33,877 nt of DNA, taken from assembly GCA_003170915.1 (NCBI GenBank), contig PMYB01000069.1:1-33877 (forward strand), in the 5' to 3' direction. Positions 23,051 through 30,648 of the stretch are shown here, piece by piece. The notes under the pieces are model-generated. The model had not been told where the DNA came from. It made no database searches and saw nothing but the letters and a program-made list of their open reading frames with translations. Source of the DNA: Bryobacterales bacterium. GTDB taxonomy: Bacteria; Acidobacteriota; Terriglobia; Bryobacterales; Bryobacteraceae. Every line of letters begins with the position of its first letter. The stretch's first letter is position 1. The position numbers were made by a program, and so were the translations under genes.

Positions 23051-25683
23051 AGCAATTTTTGGCTGCTCTGATCCTGGCGCCGGCCCTGTGGAGCCAGAGC
23101 GTGCCGCTTTATAAGAATCCCGACGCCCCGCTCGAAAAGCGCGTCGAGGACCTGCTCTCCCGTATGACCCTGGAAGAGAAGGTCTCCCAGATGATGAACG
23201 CGTCCTCCGCCATCGAGCGGCTGGACGTGCCCGCCTATAACTGGTGGAACGAGTGCCTGCATGGCGTGGCGCGCGCCGGACGCGCCACGGTCTTCCCGGA
23301 GCCTATCGGCCTGGCAGCCACCTGGGACACCGACCTGATCTTCCGCACGGCCACCGCCATTTCCGACGAAGCCCGCGCCAAGCACCATGAGTTCGTGCGG
23401 CGCGGGAAGCGCAACATCTATCAGGGCCTCACGTTTTGGACGCCCAACATCAACCTGGTCCGCGACCCCCGTTGGGGACGCGGCATGGAAACTTACGGCG
23501 AGGACCCTTACCTCACCGGGCGCATGGCGGTTCAGTTCATCAAGGGATTGCAGGGCGACAATCCCAAGTACCTCAAAGTGGTCGCCACGGCCAAGCACTT
23601 CGCGGTTCACAGCGGGCCCGAGCCGTTGCGCCATTCCTTCGACGCCCGCGTGGATGACGCCGACCTGCGCGAATCGTATCTGCCGCAGTTCGAGGCGGCC
23701 GTCCGGGAGGGCGGCGCGTTTTCGGTCATGTGCGCTTACAACCGCGTGAATGGCGATCCGGCGTGCGCCAGCCCGCGGCTGCTGGGCGAGATTCTGCGAG
23801 GCGAATGGGGCTTTCCCGGCTACGTGGTCTCGGATTGCGGCGCGGTGGGCGACATTTACCAGGGTCACAAGGTGGCCGCCACCGGCGAGGAAGCAGCCGC
23901 GCGCGCCGTCAAAGCGGGCACCGATCTGGATTGCGGCTCGGAGTACTCGGCGCTGGTTCCGGCTGTCCGCCAGAAACTCATTACCGAAGCGGAAATCGAT
24001 ACGTCCCTCCGCCGCCTGCTCACCGCGCGGTTCAGGCTGGGCATGTTCGATCCCCCGGAGAGGGTCCCCTATGCGCAAATTCCGTACTCCGTCAATGACA
24101 GCCCGGAGCACCGCGCGCTGGCCCTCGAAGCCGCGCGGAAATCCATCGTGCTGCTGAAGAACGAAAACGGCGTGCTGCCGCTGCGCAAGGGGCTGAAGAC
24201 GATTGCCGTCATTGGGCCGAACGCCGACAACCTCGACGTGCTGTTGGGAAACTACAACGGGGATCCCACGGAGCCGGTGACGCCGCTTGAAGGAATCCGC
24301 CGCAAAACCGGGCCGCGCACGCAGGTGCTCTACGCGCAGGCGAGCGACCTGGCGGAGAATATGCCGACGCCTGAGACCGTGCCCTCCTCCGCTCTCTTCA
24401 CGTCGGATGGCCCGGACCGCAAGAACGGGCTCCAGGCGGAGTACTTCAACACCGCCAATTTCAACGGCCGGGCCTACCAGGCGCCAGGCAAGCCCGCCGG
24501 AGAGATTCCGGCCAATCCCCAACCGCTGTTCACACGCATCGATCCGCAGATTGCCTTCCGGTGGTGGGATGGCGCGCCCCGCGCCGACATGGACGACGAC
24601 AACTTCGGCGTGCGTTGGACCGGATTCCTGGCGCCGCCGGTGACCGGCAAGTATCAACTGGGCGCCATTGGCTTGAACGCGTACGAGATTTCGCTCGACG
24701 GTAAACCGCTGGTTAGCGGCAACAGCATTCACGAGTCCAACTACCGGTACGAGGACGTGGAGTTGCAGGCCGGGAAGCTGTACCCCATCCGCGTGGAATT
24801 CCACGAAATGGTGAACGATGCCGATATGCGGCTGGTGTGGGCGCCACCGGGCAGGAAGCTCGAAGATGCGGCCATGGAGGCGGCCGGGAAGGCTGACGCC
24901 ATCGTGCTGTGCCTGGGGCTTTCTCCGCGGCTGGAAGGCGAAGAGCGGAAGGTGCCCGTTCCAGGCTTTGAGGGCGGCGACCGCATCGAACTCGGGCTTC
25001 CACGAGCGCAGGAGGAACTGCTACGGAAGATTGCCGGCCTCGATAAGCCGATGGTGCTGGTGCTTCTGAATGGCAGCGCGCTGGCGGTCGAGTGGGCGCG
25101 CGATCGCTTCCCCGCCATCGTCGAGGCCTGGTACCCGGGCGAGGCCGGAGGAACCGCCATAGCGGATGTTTTATTCGGCGATTACAACCCGGCCGGCAGG
25201 TTGCCTGTCACGTTTTACAAGTCCGCCGATCAACTGCCGCCGTTCGAAGACTACGACATGAAAGGGCGGACCTACCGTCACTTCCAGGGCGAGCCTTTGT
25301 ACCCCTTCGGATTCGGATTGAGCTACACCAGGTTCACCTACCGGCTCCTCGCCGTGCCAAAAACAGCGTCGGCGAAGCGGGAGGTAAGGGTCCAGGTGGA
25401 AGTGCAAAACGCCGGGAAGCTGGCCGGCGAGGAGGTGGTCCAGCTCTATTTGAAGCGCCGCGGGGAGCAGGGCGCGGTGCCCATCCGCTCGCTAGAAGGG
25501 TTCGAGCGAGTCGCACTCCGGCCGGGTGAAAAGAAATTCGTGGAATTCACGCTGACGCCGCGCCAGCTTGCGCCGCCGGGATCTGTCGAGATCGCGGTGG
25601 GAGGCAAGCAGCCCGGCTATCGTGGAGCGGCGGATGCCTCCACCACGCAAGTACTCACGGCAAATCTGACAATCACGCCGTGA
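23047..25683 (+). CDS. secreted GH3 beta-glycosidase (xylosidase-like) with PA14 insert
   Basis: An 878-residue exported enzyme that should release sugars from the non-reducing ends of plant-type oligosaccharides. Signal peptide 1-18. The GH3 N-domain begins LEKRVEDLLSRMTLEEKVSQM, with NWWNECLHGVAR and DPRWGRGMETYGEDP as in beta-xylosidases; KHF is at 183-185 and the nucleophile is D263 in YVVSDCGAV. The GH3 C-domain is split by a PA14 domain (about 425-590, GLQAEYFNTANFNG and FTGFLAPP-type strands). A fibronectin type III-like domain ends the protein. Typical GH3-PA14 length. Xylosidase versus glucosidase specificity is inferred from motif wording. No sugar transporter or regulator is adjacent. 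Confidence 0.93.
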   Translation: MKQFLAALILAPALWSQSVPLYKNPDAPLEKRVEDLLSRMTLEEKVSQMMNASSAIERLDVPAYNWWNECLHGVARAGRATVFPEPIGLAATWDTDLIFRTATAISDEARAKHHEFVRRGKRNIYQGLTFWTPNINLVRDPRWGRGMETYGEDPYLTGRMAVQFIKGLQGDNPKYLKVVATAKHFAVHSGPEPLRHSFDARVDDADLRESYLPQFEAAVREGGAFSVMCAYNRVNGDPACASPRLLGEILRGEWGFPGYVVSDCGAVGDIYQGHKVAATGEEAAARAVKAGTDLDCGSEYSALVPAVRQKLITEAEIDTSLRRLLTARFRLGMFDPPERVPYAQIPYSVNDSPEHRALALEAARKSIVLLKNENGVLPLRKGLKTIAVIGPNADNLDVLLGNYNGDPTEPVTPLEGIRRKTGPRTQVLYAQASDLAENMPTPETVPSSALFTSDGPDRKNGLQAEYFNTANFNGRAYQAPGKPAGEIPANPQPLFTRIDPQIAFRWWDGAPRADMDDDNFGVRWTGFLAPPVTGKYQLGAIGLNAYEISLDGKPLVSGNSIHESNYRYEDVELQAGKLYPIRVEFHEMVNDADMRLVWAPPGRKLEDAAMEAAGKADAIVLCLGLSPRLEGEERKVPVPGFEGGDRIELGLPRAQEELLRKIAGLDKPMVLVLLNGSALAVEWARDRFPAIVEAWYPGEAGGTAIADVLFGDYNPAGRLPVTFYKSADQLPPFEDYDMKGRTYRHFQGEPLYPFGFGLSYTRFTYRLLAVPKTASAKREVRVQVEVQNAGKLAGEEVVQLYLKRRGEQGAVPIRSLEGFERVALRPGEKKFVEFTLTPRQLAPPGSVEIAVGGKQPGYRGAADASTTQVLTANLTITP

Positions 25684-25775
25684 CCGGAACCGCGATTCTG
25701 CTTGCGACGCTTGCGTGCGCTCTGCACGCGCAACCGGCCACCGTTTCCGGAGTTGGGGGAAAACGGCCGTTCTGA
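25680..25775 (+). pseudogene. signal-peptide stub of a lost exported gene
   Basis: A GTG overlaps the GH3 stop as GTGA and opens a 31-codon frame reading MTGTAILLATLACALHAQ followed by 13 residues and a stop. The first part looks like a complete signal peptide ending in AHA-Q-type cleavage, but no mature protein follows. I read it as the start of a truncated downstream gene. It could instead be a chance hydrophobic frame. The next 100 bases up to brnT hold nothing I can recognise. Confidence 0.35.
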
Positions 25776-25871
25776 ACCAGATCGTGGCCTTGCCGGAATA
25801 TGACGTCACGGTAGCGATTGGGAACGGGCAATGATGGGAAGGGATGGCCGGGCAGGTCTTGTGGGCGTGGC

Positions 25872-25877
25872 TATAAT
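25872..25877 (+). promoter_or_regulatory. -10 box directly before brnT
   Basis: A perfect TATAAT ends five bases before the GTG of brnT, so transcription would begin at about the start codon. No Shine-Dalgarno is present between them. No good -35 is seen 16 to 18 bases upstream. Confidence 0.4.
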
Positions 25878-25882
25878 AACGA

Positions 25883-26164
25883 GTGGTGCTGAGGTTCGAG
25901 TGGGATCCGCAGAAGGCGGCGAGAAACCTCGCAAGACATGGAGTGTCGTTCGAGGAGGCCGGGACCGTCTTCGGCGATCCGCTGGGCCGCATCGCGGGCG
26001 ATCCGCGACACTCTATGGAGGAAGAGCGGTTCGTTTTGCTGGGGCTTTCGCGAGGGCGACGCCTCCTTGCCGTCATGTTCGCGGAGCGCGGGGAAGCAGT
26101 TCGCCTTATCAGCGCCCGGCCGGCGACACCCGGTGAGCGGAGAGAGTATGAAGAAAGAGCATAA
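25883..26164 (+). CDS. brnT: BrnT-family toxin
   Basis: A 93-residue protein of the BrnT ribonuclease toxin family (type II, RelE-like fold). Signature runs are RFEWDPQKAARNLARHGVSF, EEAGTVFGDPL, a central RHSMEEERFVLLGLS and the ending RLISARPATPGERREYEE. The first GTG codon at 25883 or the next at 25886 is the likely start; neither has a ribosome binding site, but TATAAT lies just upstream, suggesting a leaderless message. Its 3' end overlaps the antitoxin start by 17 bp, the usual toxin-first order for BrnTA. Length is typical. Confidence 0.9.
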   Translation: MVLRFEWDPQKAARNLARHGVSFEEAGTVFGDPLGRIAGDPRHSMEEERFVLLGLSRGRRLLAVMFAERGEAVRLISARPATPGERREYEERA

Positions 26165-26405
26165 GAAGGTTAGAGAAGCCGGCCAGGTCGATGCCGACGA
26201 GATACTTCCGGAGTACGACTTCAGTCACGCTCGGCCGAACAAGTATGCGTCGCGGTACGCCGCGGGCAGTATGGTGGTGGTGCTTGAGCCAGATGTGGCG
26301 GCCGTGTTTCCGAGTGCGGGAGAAGCCAACGAGGCCCTGCGCGCTTTAGCGGGTATTATCCAGAAGCACCGGCCCCATCGAACGGTGTCTCGCCGGAGCG
26401 CCTAA
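26148..26405 (+). CDS. putative antitoxin paired with BrnT
   Basis: An 85-residue protein starting at ATG 26148 with GGAGAGAG a few bases before. The core DEILPEYDFSHARPNKYASRY, then MVVVLEPDVAAVFPSAGEANEALRAL, matches from memory a family of short antitoxin-like proteins found beside BrnT or similar toxins. It does not read as a classical BrnA ribbon-helix-helix protein; the helix near the end (SAGEANEALRALAGIIQKH) could take part in dimerisation. It overlaps brnT by 17 bp. The antitoxin role is inferred from position and family memory. Confidence 0.65.
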   Translation: MKKEHKKVREAGQVDADEILPEYDFSHARPNKYASRYAAGSMVVVLEPDVAAVFPSAGEANEALRALAGIIQKHRPHRTVSRRSA

Positions 26406-26571
26406 CCAGCGCACGCACCCGGCCAATTTCGCCTGCAAGCCGAGGATAGCGGTTCCGGCGGTGAAACACCTCTGCATCAAATTCGGGCCACAAAACTGGG
26501 TGTGGTAAGAGAGTCGATGAACACGGCTCAGGTTCCGGCACCGGGACTCAATTCCGTTCTACGCTAAACAA

Positions 26572-26985
26572 ATGGTGATGAAGCCGCGCTCCGGCCGCCT
26601 TGTGGCCGCTATCTCGATCTCGATTGCTTGCCTGCTGCCTCTTTCGCCGCAGACGGCGCCGCCACACGCGCTCACCTTGCCGCTGAAGTGCGCCAGTGGC
26701 GATTGCTCGCTGCTTCACGGTGCGCCGCAGACGGCGGGGATGCGCAGCGGGTTCGTCCGGCTGAAGCCGGACGGCTCGGTCGGCTGGCACACCACCGGGC
26801 AGAACGAAGAGTCGCTGGTGATCCTGCACGGGCAGGGCGACGCCCTGATCGAAGGCGAGCCGGGGCGATCCTTCACCGCGCCGGGGTTTGTCTATATCCC
26901 TCCGGCGACGCGCCACAACATCAAGAATACGGGCGGCGAGGTATTGGAATACGTGTACGTGGTGGCCCCGGCAAAGGCGCAGTAG
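26572..26985 (+). CDS. exported cupin-domain protein
   Basis: A 137-residue protein with a signal peptide (about 1-30) and one cupin domain. Motif 1 reads WHTTGQNEESLVILHGQG: the first His and the Glu are present but the second His of the usual HxH is not. Motif 2 is complete enough, PGFVYIPPATRHNIKN. A metal site with one histidine fewer is therefore expected if metal is bound. The start is ATG 26572 (or 26578), without a clear ribosome binding site. The 3' end overlaps the convergent lipid-kinase gene by 65 bp. Function unknown. The 166 bp before it hold nothing recognised. Confidence 0.75.
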   Translation: MVMKPRSGRLVAAISISIACLLPLSPQTAPPHALTLPLKCASGDCSLLHGAPQTAGMRSGFVRLKPDGSVGWHTTGQNEESLVILHGQGDALIEGEPGRSFTAPGFVYIPPATRHNIKNTGGEVLEYVYVVAPAKAQ

Positions 26986-27892
26986 CGGCGGGCGAGATCA
27001 AGCGCAGCGCGCGCGGCAGCACCTCCGCCTCGAGCGGCAACGTCCCGACCGGATCGCCGTCCATTTCCAGCGGCGTAGCGGTTCGAGCTTCGGCGCGCAG
27101 GCGCGCTGCGCGCCAGTGATGCACTTTCGGGTGCGAGTAGATATCGCCTGAATAGAGGAGCCGCAGGTTGGCGGCAACCTCACAGACGCCGACGCGCTCC
27201 ACCAGCGTGACGTCGACCAGTCCGTCGTCGATGGCGGCTTGGGGCGCAATCAGGATGCCGCCTCCCTGGTAGCGCCCATTGGCGAGGGCCACGGTGGTCG
27301 CGTGAAACTCGGCCGGGGCGGCATCGTCCAGCCACAGCCGCACGTCGAATGCGCGGCCGGCCGCAAGGGTGGGGAGCGCCGCGGCAAGATAGCGGGCGCG
27401 GCCGGGAAAAACGCGGCTCCAGCCGCGCACGCGCCGCACCGCTTCGGCGCCCAGACCGAAGCTGGCTACGTTGACAAAGTGACGCTCGCGGACGTCGCCC
27501 GCCGGGCCGCGAAAGCGCACCCGGACCACATCCACCTCACGCACCTCGCCGGCGGCCAGCGTTTCGACCGCATGGCGTAGCCCGGCCAAGCCTATGGTTC
27601 GCGCGAAATCGCCGCTGCTGGCCAGCGGCAATACGCCGAGCCGCACGCCGGAGGCGCCCGACAGAATTCCGTTGACCACCTCGTTCCACGTTCCATCGCC
27701 GCCGACGGCGATCACCGGGTCGAAGCCGGCCCCGGCCAGTTGGTGAGCGAGAAGAGTGGCATGGCCCGGCCCTTCGGTGAAATGCGCCACCAGGGGACCG
27801 AGGCGCTCCTCGAGCAGGCGGGCAACCGCCGGCCAGCGGCGACGGGCTGCGCCGGCGCCGGCGTGCAGGTTGACGATTGCGGCCGCGGTCAT
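26921..27892 (-). CDS. diacylglycerol kinase-family lipid kinase (YegS/BmrU-like)
   Basis: A 323-residue cytosolic or membrane-associated lipid kinase. The nucleotide-binding motif GGDGTWNEVVNG is at 64-75; LPLASSGDFAR takes the place of the common LPxGTxNDFA. VNVASFGLGAEAV, ALANGRYQGGGILIAPQA and the catalytic-region DDGLVDV follow in family order. The ending (PLPGPPRTRIPIPRRPYS) is Pro/Arg-rich, beyond the usual family end, and lies antisense to the cupin gene. The likely role is phosphorylation of a glycerolipid or sphingoid-like lipid. It is divergent from the TIGR01777 gene with an 80-bp gap. Confidence 0.9.
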   Translation of the reverse strand: MTAAAIVNLHAGAGAARRRWPAVARLLEERLGPLVAHFTEGPGHATLLAHQLAGAGFDPVIAVGGDGTWNEVVNGILSGASGVRLGVLPLASSGDFARTIGLAGLRHAVETLAAGEVREVDVVRVRFRGPAGDVRERHFVNVASFGLGAEAVRRVRGWSRVFPGRARYLAAALPTLAAGRAFDVRLWLDDAAPAEFHATTVALANGRYQGGGILIAPQAAIDDGLVDVTLVERVGVCEVAANLRLLYSGDIYSHPKVHHWRAARLRAEARTATPLEMDGDPVGTLPLEAEVLPRALRLISPAATAPLPGPPRTRIPIPRRPYS

Positions 27893-27972
27893 ACGGGAAA
27901 ACCTGCATCAGATCGTAGCATGTCGCCAAAACAGACTGGCGGATTCGGCCCGTAGTGCGTCAAAATCTACCC

Positions 27973-28815
27973 ATGAACATCACCATTACGGGCGCCTCTG
28001 GTTTCATCGGGCGGCACCTGCTGCAGAGCCTCGCCAAGGCCGGCCATTCGCTCCACACGCTGAGCCGCCACGCGCCTCCCGCGGAGAGTTTGCGCGAGGC
28101 CGATGTCGTCATCCACCTGGCGGGTGAACCCATAGCGCAGCGCTGGACGGCCGAGGCCAAGCGGCGCATTCGCGAGAGCCGCGTCGCGGGGACGCGCAAC
28201 CTGATGGAGGCGCTGGCCACGCTGACGCGGAGGCCGGACGCCTTGATCTGCGCTTCGGCCATCGGGTACTACGGCTCGCGAGGCGATGAAATCCTCACGG
28301 AATCTTCCGCGCCGGGGAGCGGCTTCTTGCCGGAATTGTGCGTAGCCTGGGAGAGAGAGGCGCAGGCCGCGGAGGCGCTCGGCATGCGGGTGGTGCGCGT
28401 GCGCACCGGCTTGGTGCTGGACGCTCGTGGCGGCGCGCTTCCACGCATGTTGCCGCCATTCCGCATGGGCGTGGGCGGCAGACTGGGTAGTGGCCAACAG
28501 TGGATGTCGTGGATCCACCTGGAGGATCTGGCGGCGTTGTTCCAGTTCGCGGTGGAGAGCCAGATCCGGGGACCGCTGAATGGGGTGGCCCCGTATCCCG
28601 TTACCAACTCGGACTTCACTCGTGAACTGGCTCGCGCTCTGCGGCGGCCCGCGGTGTTCCCGGTCCCGGGATTCGCACTGAGGTTGTTGTTTGGCGAAAT
28701 GGCGGACGTGCTGCTCGCGAGCCAGCGGGTAGCGCCCGGCGCGGCCCAGGCAGCCGGATTCCGCTTCCGCTTTCCGCAACTGGCCCCGGCGCTGGAAGGC
28801 CTGCTCGGCCGCTAA
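27973..28815 (+). CDS. TIGR01777 family NAD(P)-binding epimerase-like protein
   Basis: A 280-residue short-chain dehydrogenase/epimerase-type protein. The Rossmann motif is TGASGFIGRHL; VVIHLAGEPIAQRWT, KRRIRESRVAGTRNL and SAIGYYGSRGDEILTE are hallmarks of TIGR01777 (YfcH/SDR39U1). WMSWIHLEDLAAL and the NGVAPYPVTN segment also fit. The reaction is not known for the family; nucleotide-sugar epimerase is only a structural analogy. ATG 27973 is chosen over a GTG at 27955 because it gives the normal family start. It stands alone, ended by a GC-rich hairpin. Confidence 0.92.
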   Translation: MNITITGASGFIGRHLLQSLAKAGHSLHTLSRHAPPAESLREADVVIHLAGEPIAQRWTAEAKRRIRESRVAGTRNLMEALATLTRRPDALICASAIGYYGSRGDEILTESSAPGSGFLPELCVAWEREAQAAEALGMRVVRVRTGLVLDARGGALPRMLPPFRMGVGGRLGSGQQWMSWIHLEDLAALFQFAVESQIRGPLNGVAPYPVTNSDFTRELARALRRPAVFPVPGFALRLLFGEMADVLLASQRVAPGAAQAAGFRFRFPQLAPALEGLLGR

Positions 28816-28833
28816 CGCGGCGCGTTGGCCGTG

Positions 28834-28855
28834 GGGGCCGGCCGTGCCCGGCCCC
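28834..28855. terminator. GC-rich hairpin between convergent genes
   Basis: GGGGCCGG (28834-28841) and CCGGCCCC (28848-28855) form a perfect 8-bp stem with a 6-base loop, 18 bp after the TIGR01777 stop and before the convergent retropepsin stop. No T-run follows on either strand, so it is a candidate for a weak two-way terminator. Confidence 0.45.
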
Positions 28856-28903
28856 GCCGCGGCGGCCGGTAGTGCCTGAGAGGTGCGTTGAAGGAAATGA
28901 CGC

Positions 28904-29422
28904 CTAGAATGCCAGCGTATAATGGCCACCGGGACCGTTGTATATCAGGATGAAGCGGGAGAGAATCTCTCTGCCGATAATTGCGATGAGCGGTTGATTA
29001 CCCATCATGGGAACTTTCTGGTCGGCTAGATCGATTTCAAGAAGGCGTCCGAACTCCATACCGGGAAGATTCGTGTTCGGAAACGCATAGCGGGCCGCAT
29101 ACACAGGGTGTTCTGAGGAACCTCTAGCCGTGAAGACCTTCTGAACGCTTATTGGCTGAAGCCCCAGCGCCGAAACCACCCGCTTGTCTACCCCACTGAT
29201 TGTTGCCCCCGTATCAATTAACGCTAGGCCGCTCGAAGGAGGCGGTGCCGCCAAACCGAATTTCTGTAAAGTGGCAGCAACTTTTGTCGCAATTCCAATC
29301 TGGACAGGGAGTAGCGGACCGCACTGTAAAAGTCCCTGCGCGAACGGCGCGGCAGGTGGCGCGGGCGCGGCCCCTTGTTGCTGCTGCGCCTGCGCGTGAA
29401 ATGAAAATTCAAATACCGGCAT
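28904..29422 (-). CDS. retropepsin-like aspartic protease
   Basis: A 172-residue protein with one retroviral-type aspartyl protease unit. The active-site motif is LALIDTGATISGVD (D70-T-G-A-T) and the second signature is IIGREILSRF, followed by LIYNGPGGHYTLAF, a common ending in this family. Before it lies a Gln/Pro/Ala-rich linker (about 11-30). Such enzymes act as homodimers. It starts with ATG 29422, overlapping the stop of the upstream 82-residue gene by 14 bp, so the two are likely co-translated. GC content around here is visibly lower than in the flanks. Substrate unknown. Confidence 0.8.
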   Translation of the reverse strand: MPVFEFSFHAQAQQQQGAAPAPPAAPFAQGLLQCGPLLPVQIGIATKVAATLQKFGLAAPPPSSGLALIDTGATISGVDKRVVSALGLQPISVQKVFTARGSSEHPVYAARYAFPNTNLPGMEFGRLLEIDLADQKVPMMGNQPLIAIIGREILSRFILIYNGPGGHYTLAF

Positions 29423-29657
29423 TCATCAGCCCGAGGAAGAGTGCGGGGATGTGAGCGACAGGGTCAGTCGCCTGAACTTGCTTAATCAGCATGGGGACGT
29501 TACCGAATCTTTCCACGCCAGCATCAAAAGCCGCCTCTGCATTATCATATACGCCGATCAATTCCTCGCCCACTACCAAAGCAACCTTGCCTTGGTGGTA
29601 CTTGAGCCATTCCGCCCGGTGAGCCTCAAAGAATGCTTGTTCCTTCTCTAGAATCAT
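29409..29657 (-). CDS. small partner protein of the retropepsin
   Basis: An 82-residue cytosolic-looking protein: EQAFFEAHRAEWLKYHQGKVALVVGEELIG, then YDNAEAAFDAGVERFGNVPMLIKQV. I recall this pattern as a small uncharacterised family commonly found next to retropepsin-like genes. ATG 29657 has GGAGGG upstream and a TATAAT (29678-29673 on the minus strand) before that. The retropepsin gene overlaps its end by 14 bp. It might be a substrate, an inhibitor or a subunit of the protease; nothing in the sequence decides. Confidence 0.7.
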   Translation of the reverse strand: MILEKEQAFFEAHRAEWLKYHQGKVALVVGEELIGVYDNAEAAFDAGVERFGNVPMLIKQVQATDPVAHIPALFLGLMNAGI

Positions 29658-29672
29658 ATTCGCCTACCCTCC

Positions 29673-29678
29673 ATTATA
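29673..29678 (-). promoter_or_regulatory. -10 box for the 82-residue gene and retropepsin
   Basis: TATAAT on the minus strand, followed by GGAGGG and the ATG 15 bases after the box. The T-rich stretch near 29695-29700 could act as a poor -35. Confidence 0.4.
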
Positions 29679-29832
29679 GCGGCCCTTTCCCTGAAAAAAT
29701 CTCACCGTTCAGGTTCGGTAGGGTGAGTTCACCACCAAAAAACCAGGCAACGCAAGTGGATGCGCCCTATCTATGCCAGCAGTTCCGCCAGCTCCCAAAC
29801 CCGACCCGTGATTCCCGCTTCCGTGGCCGGAG

Positions 29833-29859
29833 TGACGCGCAGTGAGCGGGGTAGCGTCA
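29833..29859 (-). terminator. inverted repeat at end of the small-gene operon
   Basis: TGACGC (29833-29838) pairs with GCGTCA (29854-29859), which contains the stop codon of the 53-residue gene. A second pair, CCCGCT (29814-29819) and AGCGGG (29845-29850), overlaps it. There is no T-run. This may be a terminator-like structure or a dispersed repeat. The rest of 29658-29856 holds only CTCACC (29701-29706) with GGTGAG (29722-29727) and no gene. Confidence 0.35.
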
Positions 29860-30018
29860 TTTCATCTGGAGCGTTTCGGTGATTTTCCGAACTAGGGATT
29901 GGTATTTCTGTGGCGAGATGTCGCGCGGCGCAGAACCATATTTTTTCATCGTTTCAAGTTGCTTATCGACATATTCCCTAGCAACCGTCTCCAGGGACTT
30001 GCTGTCCTTATTCTCCAT
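29857..30018 (-). CDS. 53-residue helical hypothetical protein
   Basis: A small charged protein, MENKDSKSLETVAREYVDKQ then LETMKKYGSAPRDISPQKYQ, probably two or three helices. ATG 30018 is preferred because AGGAGG stands upstream at fair spacing and it overlaps the preceding gene by 11 bp; an earlier in-frame start at 30054 would overlap more. No family recognised. The repeated Lys/Glu pattern and the P-Q-K-Y-Q-S-L-V-R-K-I-T segment are not diagnostic. Third gene of a small three-gene set of lower GC. Confidence 0.55.
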   Translation of the reverse strand: MENKDSKSLETVAREYVDKQLETMKKYGSAPRDISPQKYQSLVRKITETLQMK

Positions 30019-30325
30019 TTTCCCGGCCCTCCTTGTGGTTTCGGTAGAAGACATCGATCAGATATTCGGCGAACGCCTCGCGGTAGTGTTTATACCTGGC
30101 CCTGTGTTCTTCCTGGTGCTTTCGCAATTTCTCGTTTGGCTCAAGCATGGGCATCAGCATCTTGAGAACGTCATCTTGCCGCGGCGTTTTCCCCTCGCAA
30201 ATATGGTCCCGCGCCGCACAAAATGCGTGCTCTGTGATCTCCGTCCATTCATCCGTATGCTTGTCGAAGAGTTTATCAAACTTCTTGTCTTGCAGATCCT
30301 TAATCTTGGATTCGGTCAGCGCCAC
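30008..30325 (-). CDS. 105-residue charged hypothetical protein
   Basis: Starts at GTG 30325 with GGAAGGG a few bases upstream, 14 bp after the stop of the membrane-protein gene. Rich in Lys, Glu, Asp and His: KIKDLQDKKFDKLFDKHTDE, a central HAFCAARDHICEGKT with two Cys and two His, then a long helix NEKLRKHQEEHRARYKHYRE. The Cys/His spacing might suggest metal binding, but this is speculative. The same frame stays open upstream to 30691, but that part is antisense-like Arg/Gly-rich sequence over the membrane gene. No family recognised. Confidence 0.55.
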   Translation of the reverse strand: MALTESKIKDLQDKKFDKLFDKHTDEWTEITEHAFCAARDHICEGKTPRQDDVLKMLMPMLEPNEKLRKHQEEHRARYKHYREAFAEYLIDVFYRNHKEGRENGE

Positions 30326-30339
30326 AATCGCCCTTCCAT

Positions 30340-30648
30340 TCAAGTGAAAACAGTGGCGATGTACGCGAGTACGTATACCGCCGTGAGCGAAAGCACTACC
30401 CTGAGCGCAGAGAGGGCATGGTCTGCGTTCCACTGATTGCCTCCGATAGCCTCGATGCAGAGCCACGCCGAGGCCAGCGCCACTATGATCGGAACGGCCC
30501 CGAATGCGGCCAAGTAGCGGTACTTGTCGCCCCGTTTGGTCTCGTACGTTTCGGCCTTGGACATGATGAGCCCAGAGAAAACGAGGATCAGTCCCGCAAG
30601 CGCGAGGTCGCTTTGAAGCACGGCGAGAAGTGTATCCCGCTCCGCCAT
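30340..30648 (-). CDS. 102-residue membrane hypothetical protein
   Basis: Three predicted transmembrane helices: about 12-30 (LALAGLILVFSGLIM), 46-67 (AAFGAVPIIVALASAWLCI) and 80-100 (VVLSLTAVYVLAYIATVF), with a charged loop KAETYETKRGDKYR between the first two. ATG 30648 has no good ribosome binding site. A TACAAT with TTGGGG 17 bases upstream may be the promoter. It heads a set with the 105- and 53-residue genes, spaced 14 bp and overlapping 11 bp. No family recognised; a small membrane anchor for the two soluble partners is one possible reading. Confidence 0.6.
   Translation of the reverse strand: MAERDTLLAVLQSDLALAGLILVFSGLIMSKAETYETKRGDKYRYLAAFGAVPIIVALASAWLCIEAIGGNQWNADHALSALRVVLSLTAVYVLAYIATVFT

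Noticed and set aside
22681-24804. A 707-codon open frame antisense to the GH3 gene
   Set aside because: It mirrors a strongly supported gene and crosses two other features. High GC suppresses stop codons in the antisense frame, and the product has no family motif. The same applies to long antisense frames at 32155-33609, 30775-32022, 3275-4714 and 10777-11844.
26356-26541. A 61-codon minus-strand frame after the BrnT pair
   Set aside because: It has no ribosome binding site or recognised motif and overlaps the end of the antitoxin gene. It is probably chance in GC-rich DNA.
29701-29859. CRISPR-like repeat array
   Set aside because: The inverted repeats here (CTCACC/GGTGAG, CCCGCT/AGCGGG, TGACGC/GCGTCA) differ from one another and are not regularly spaced; no direct-repeat series or cas gene exists in the window.
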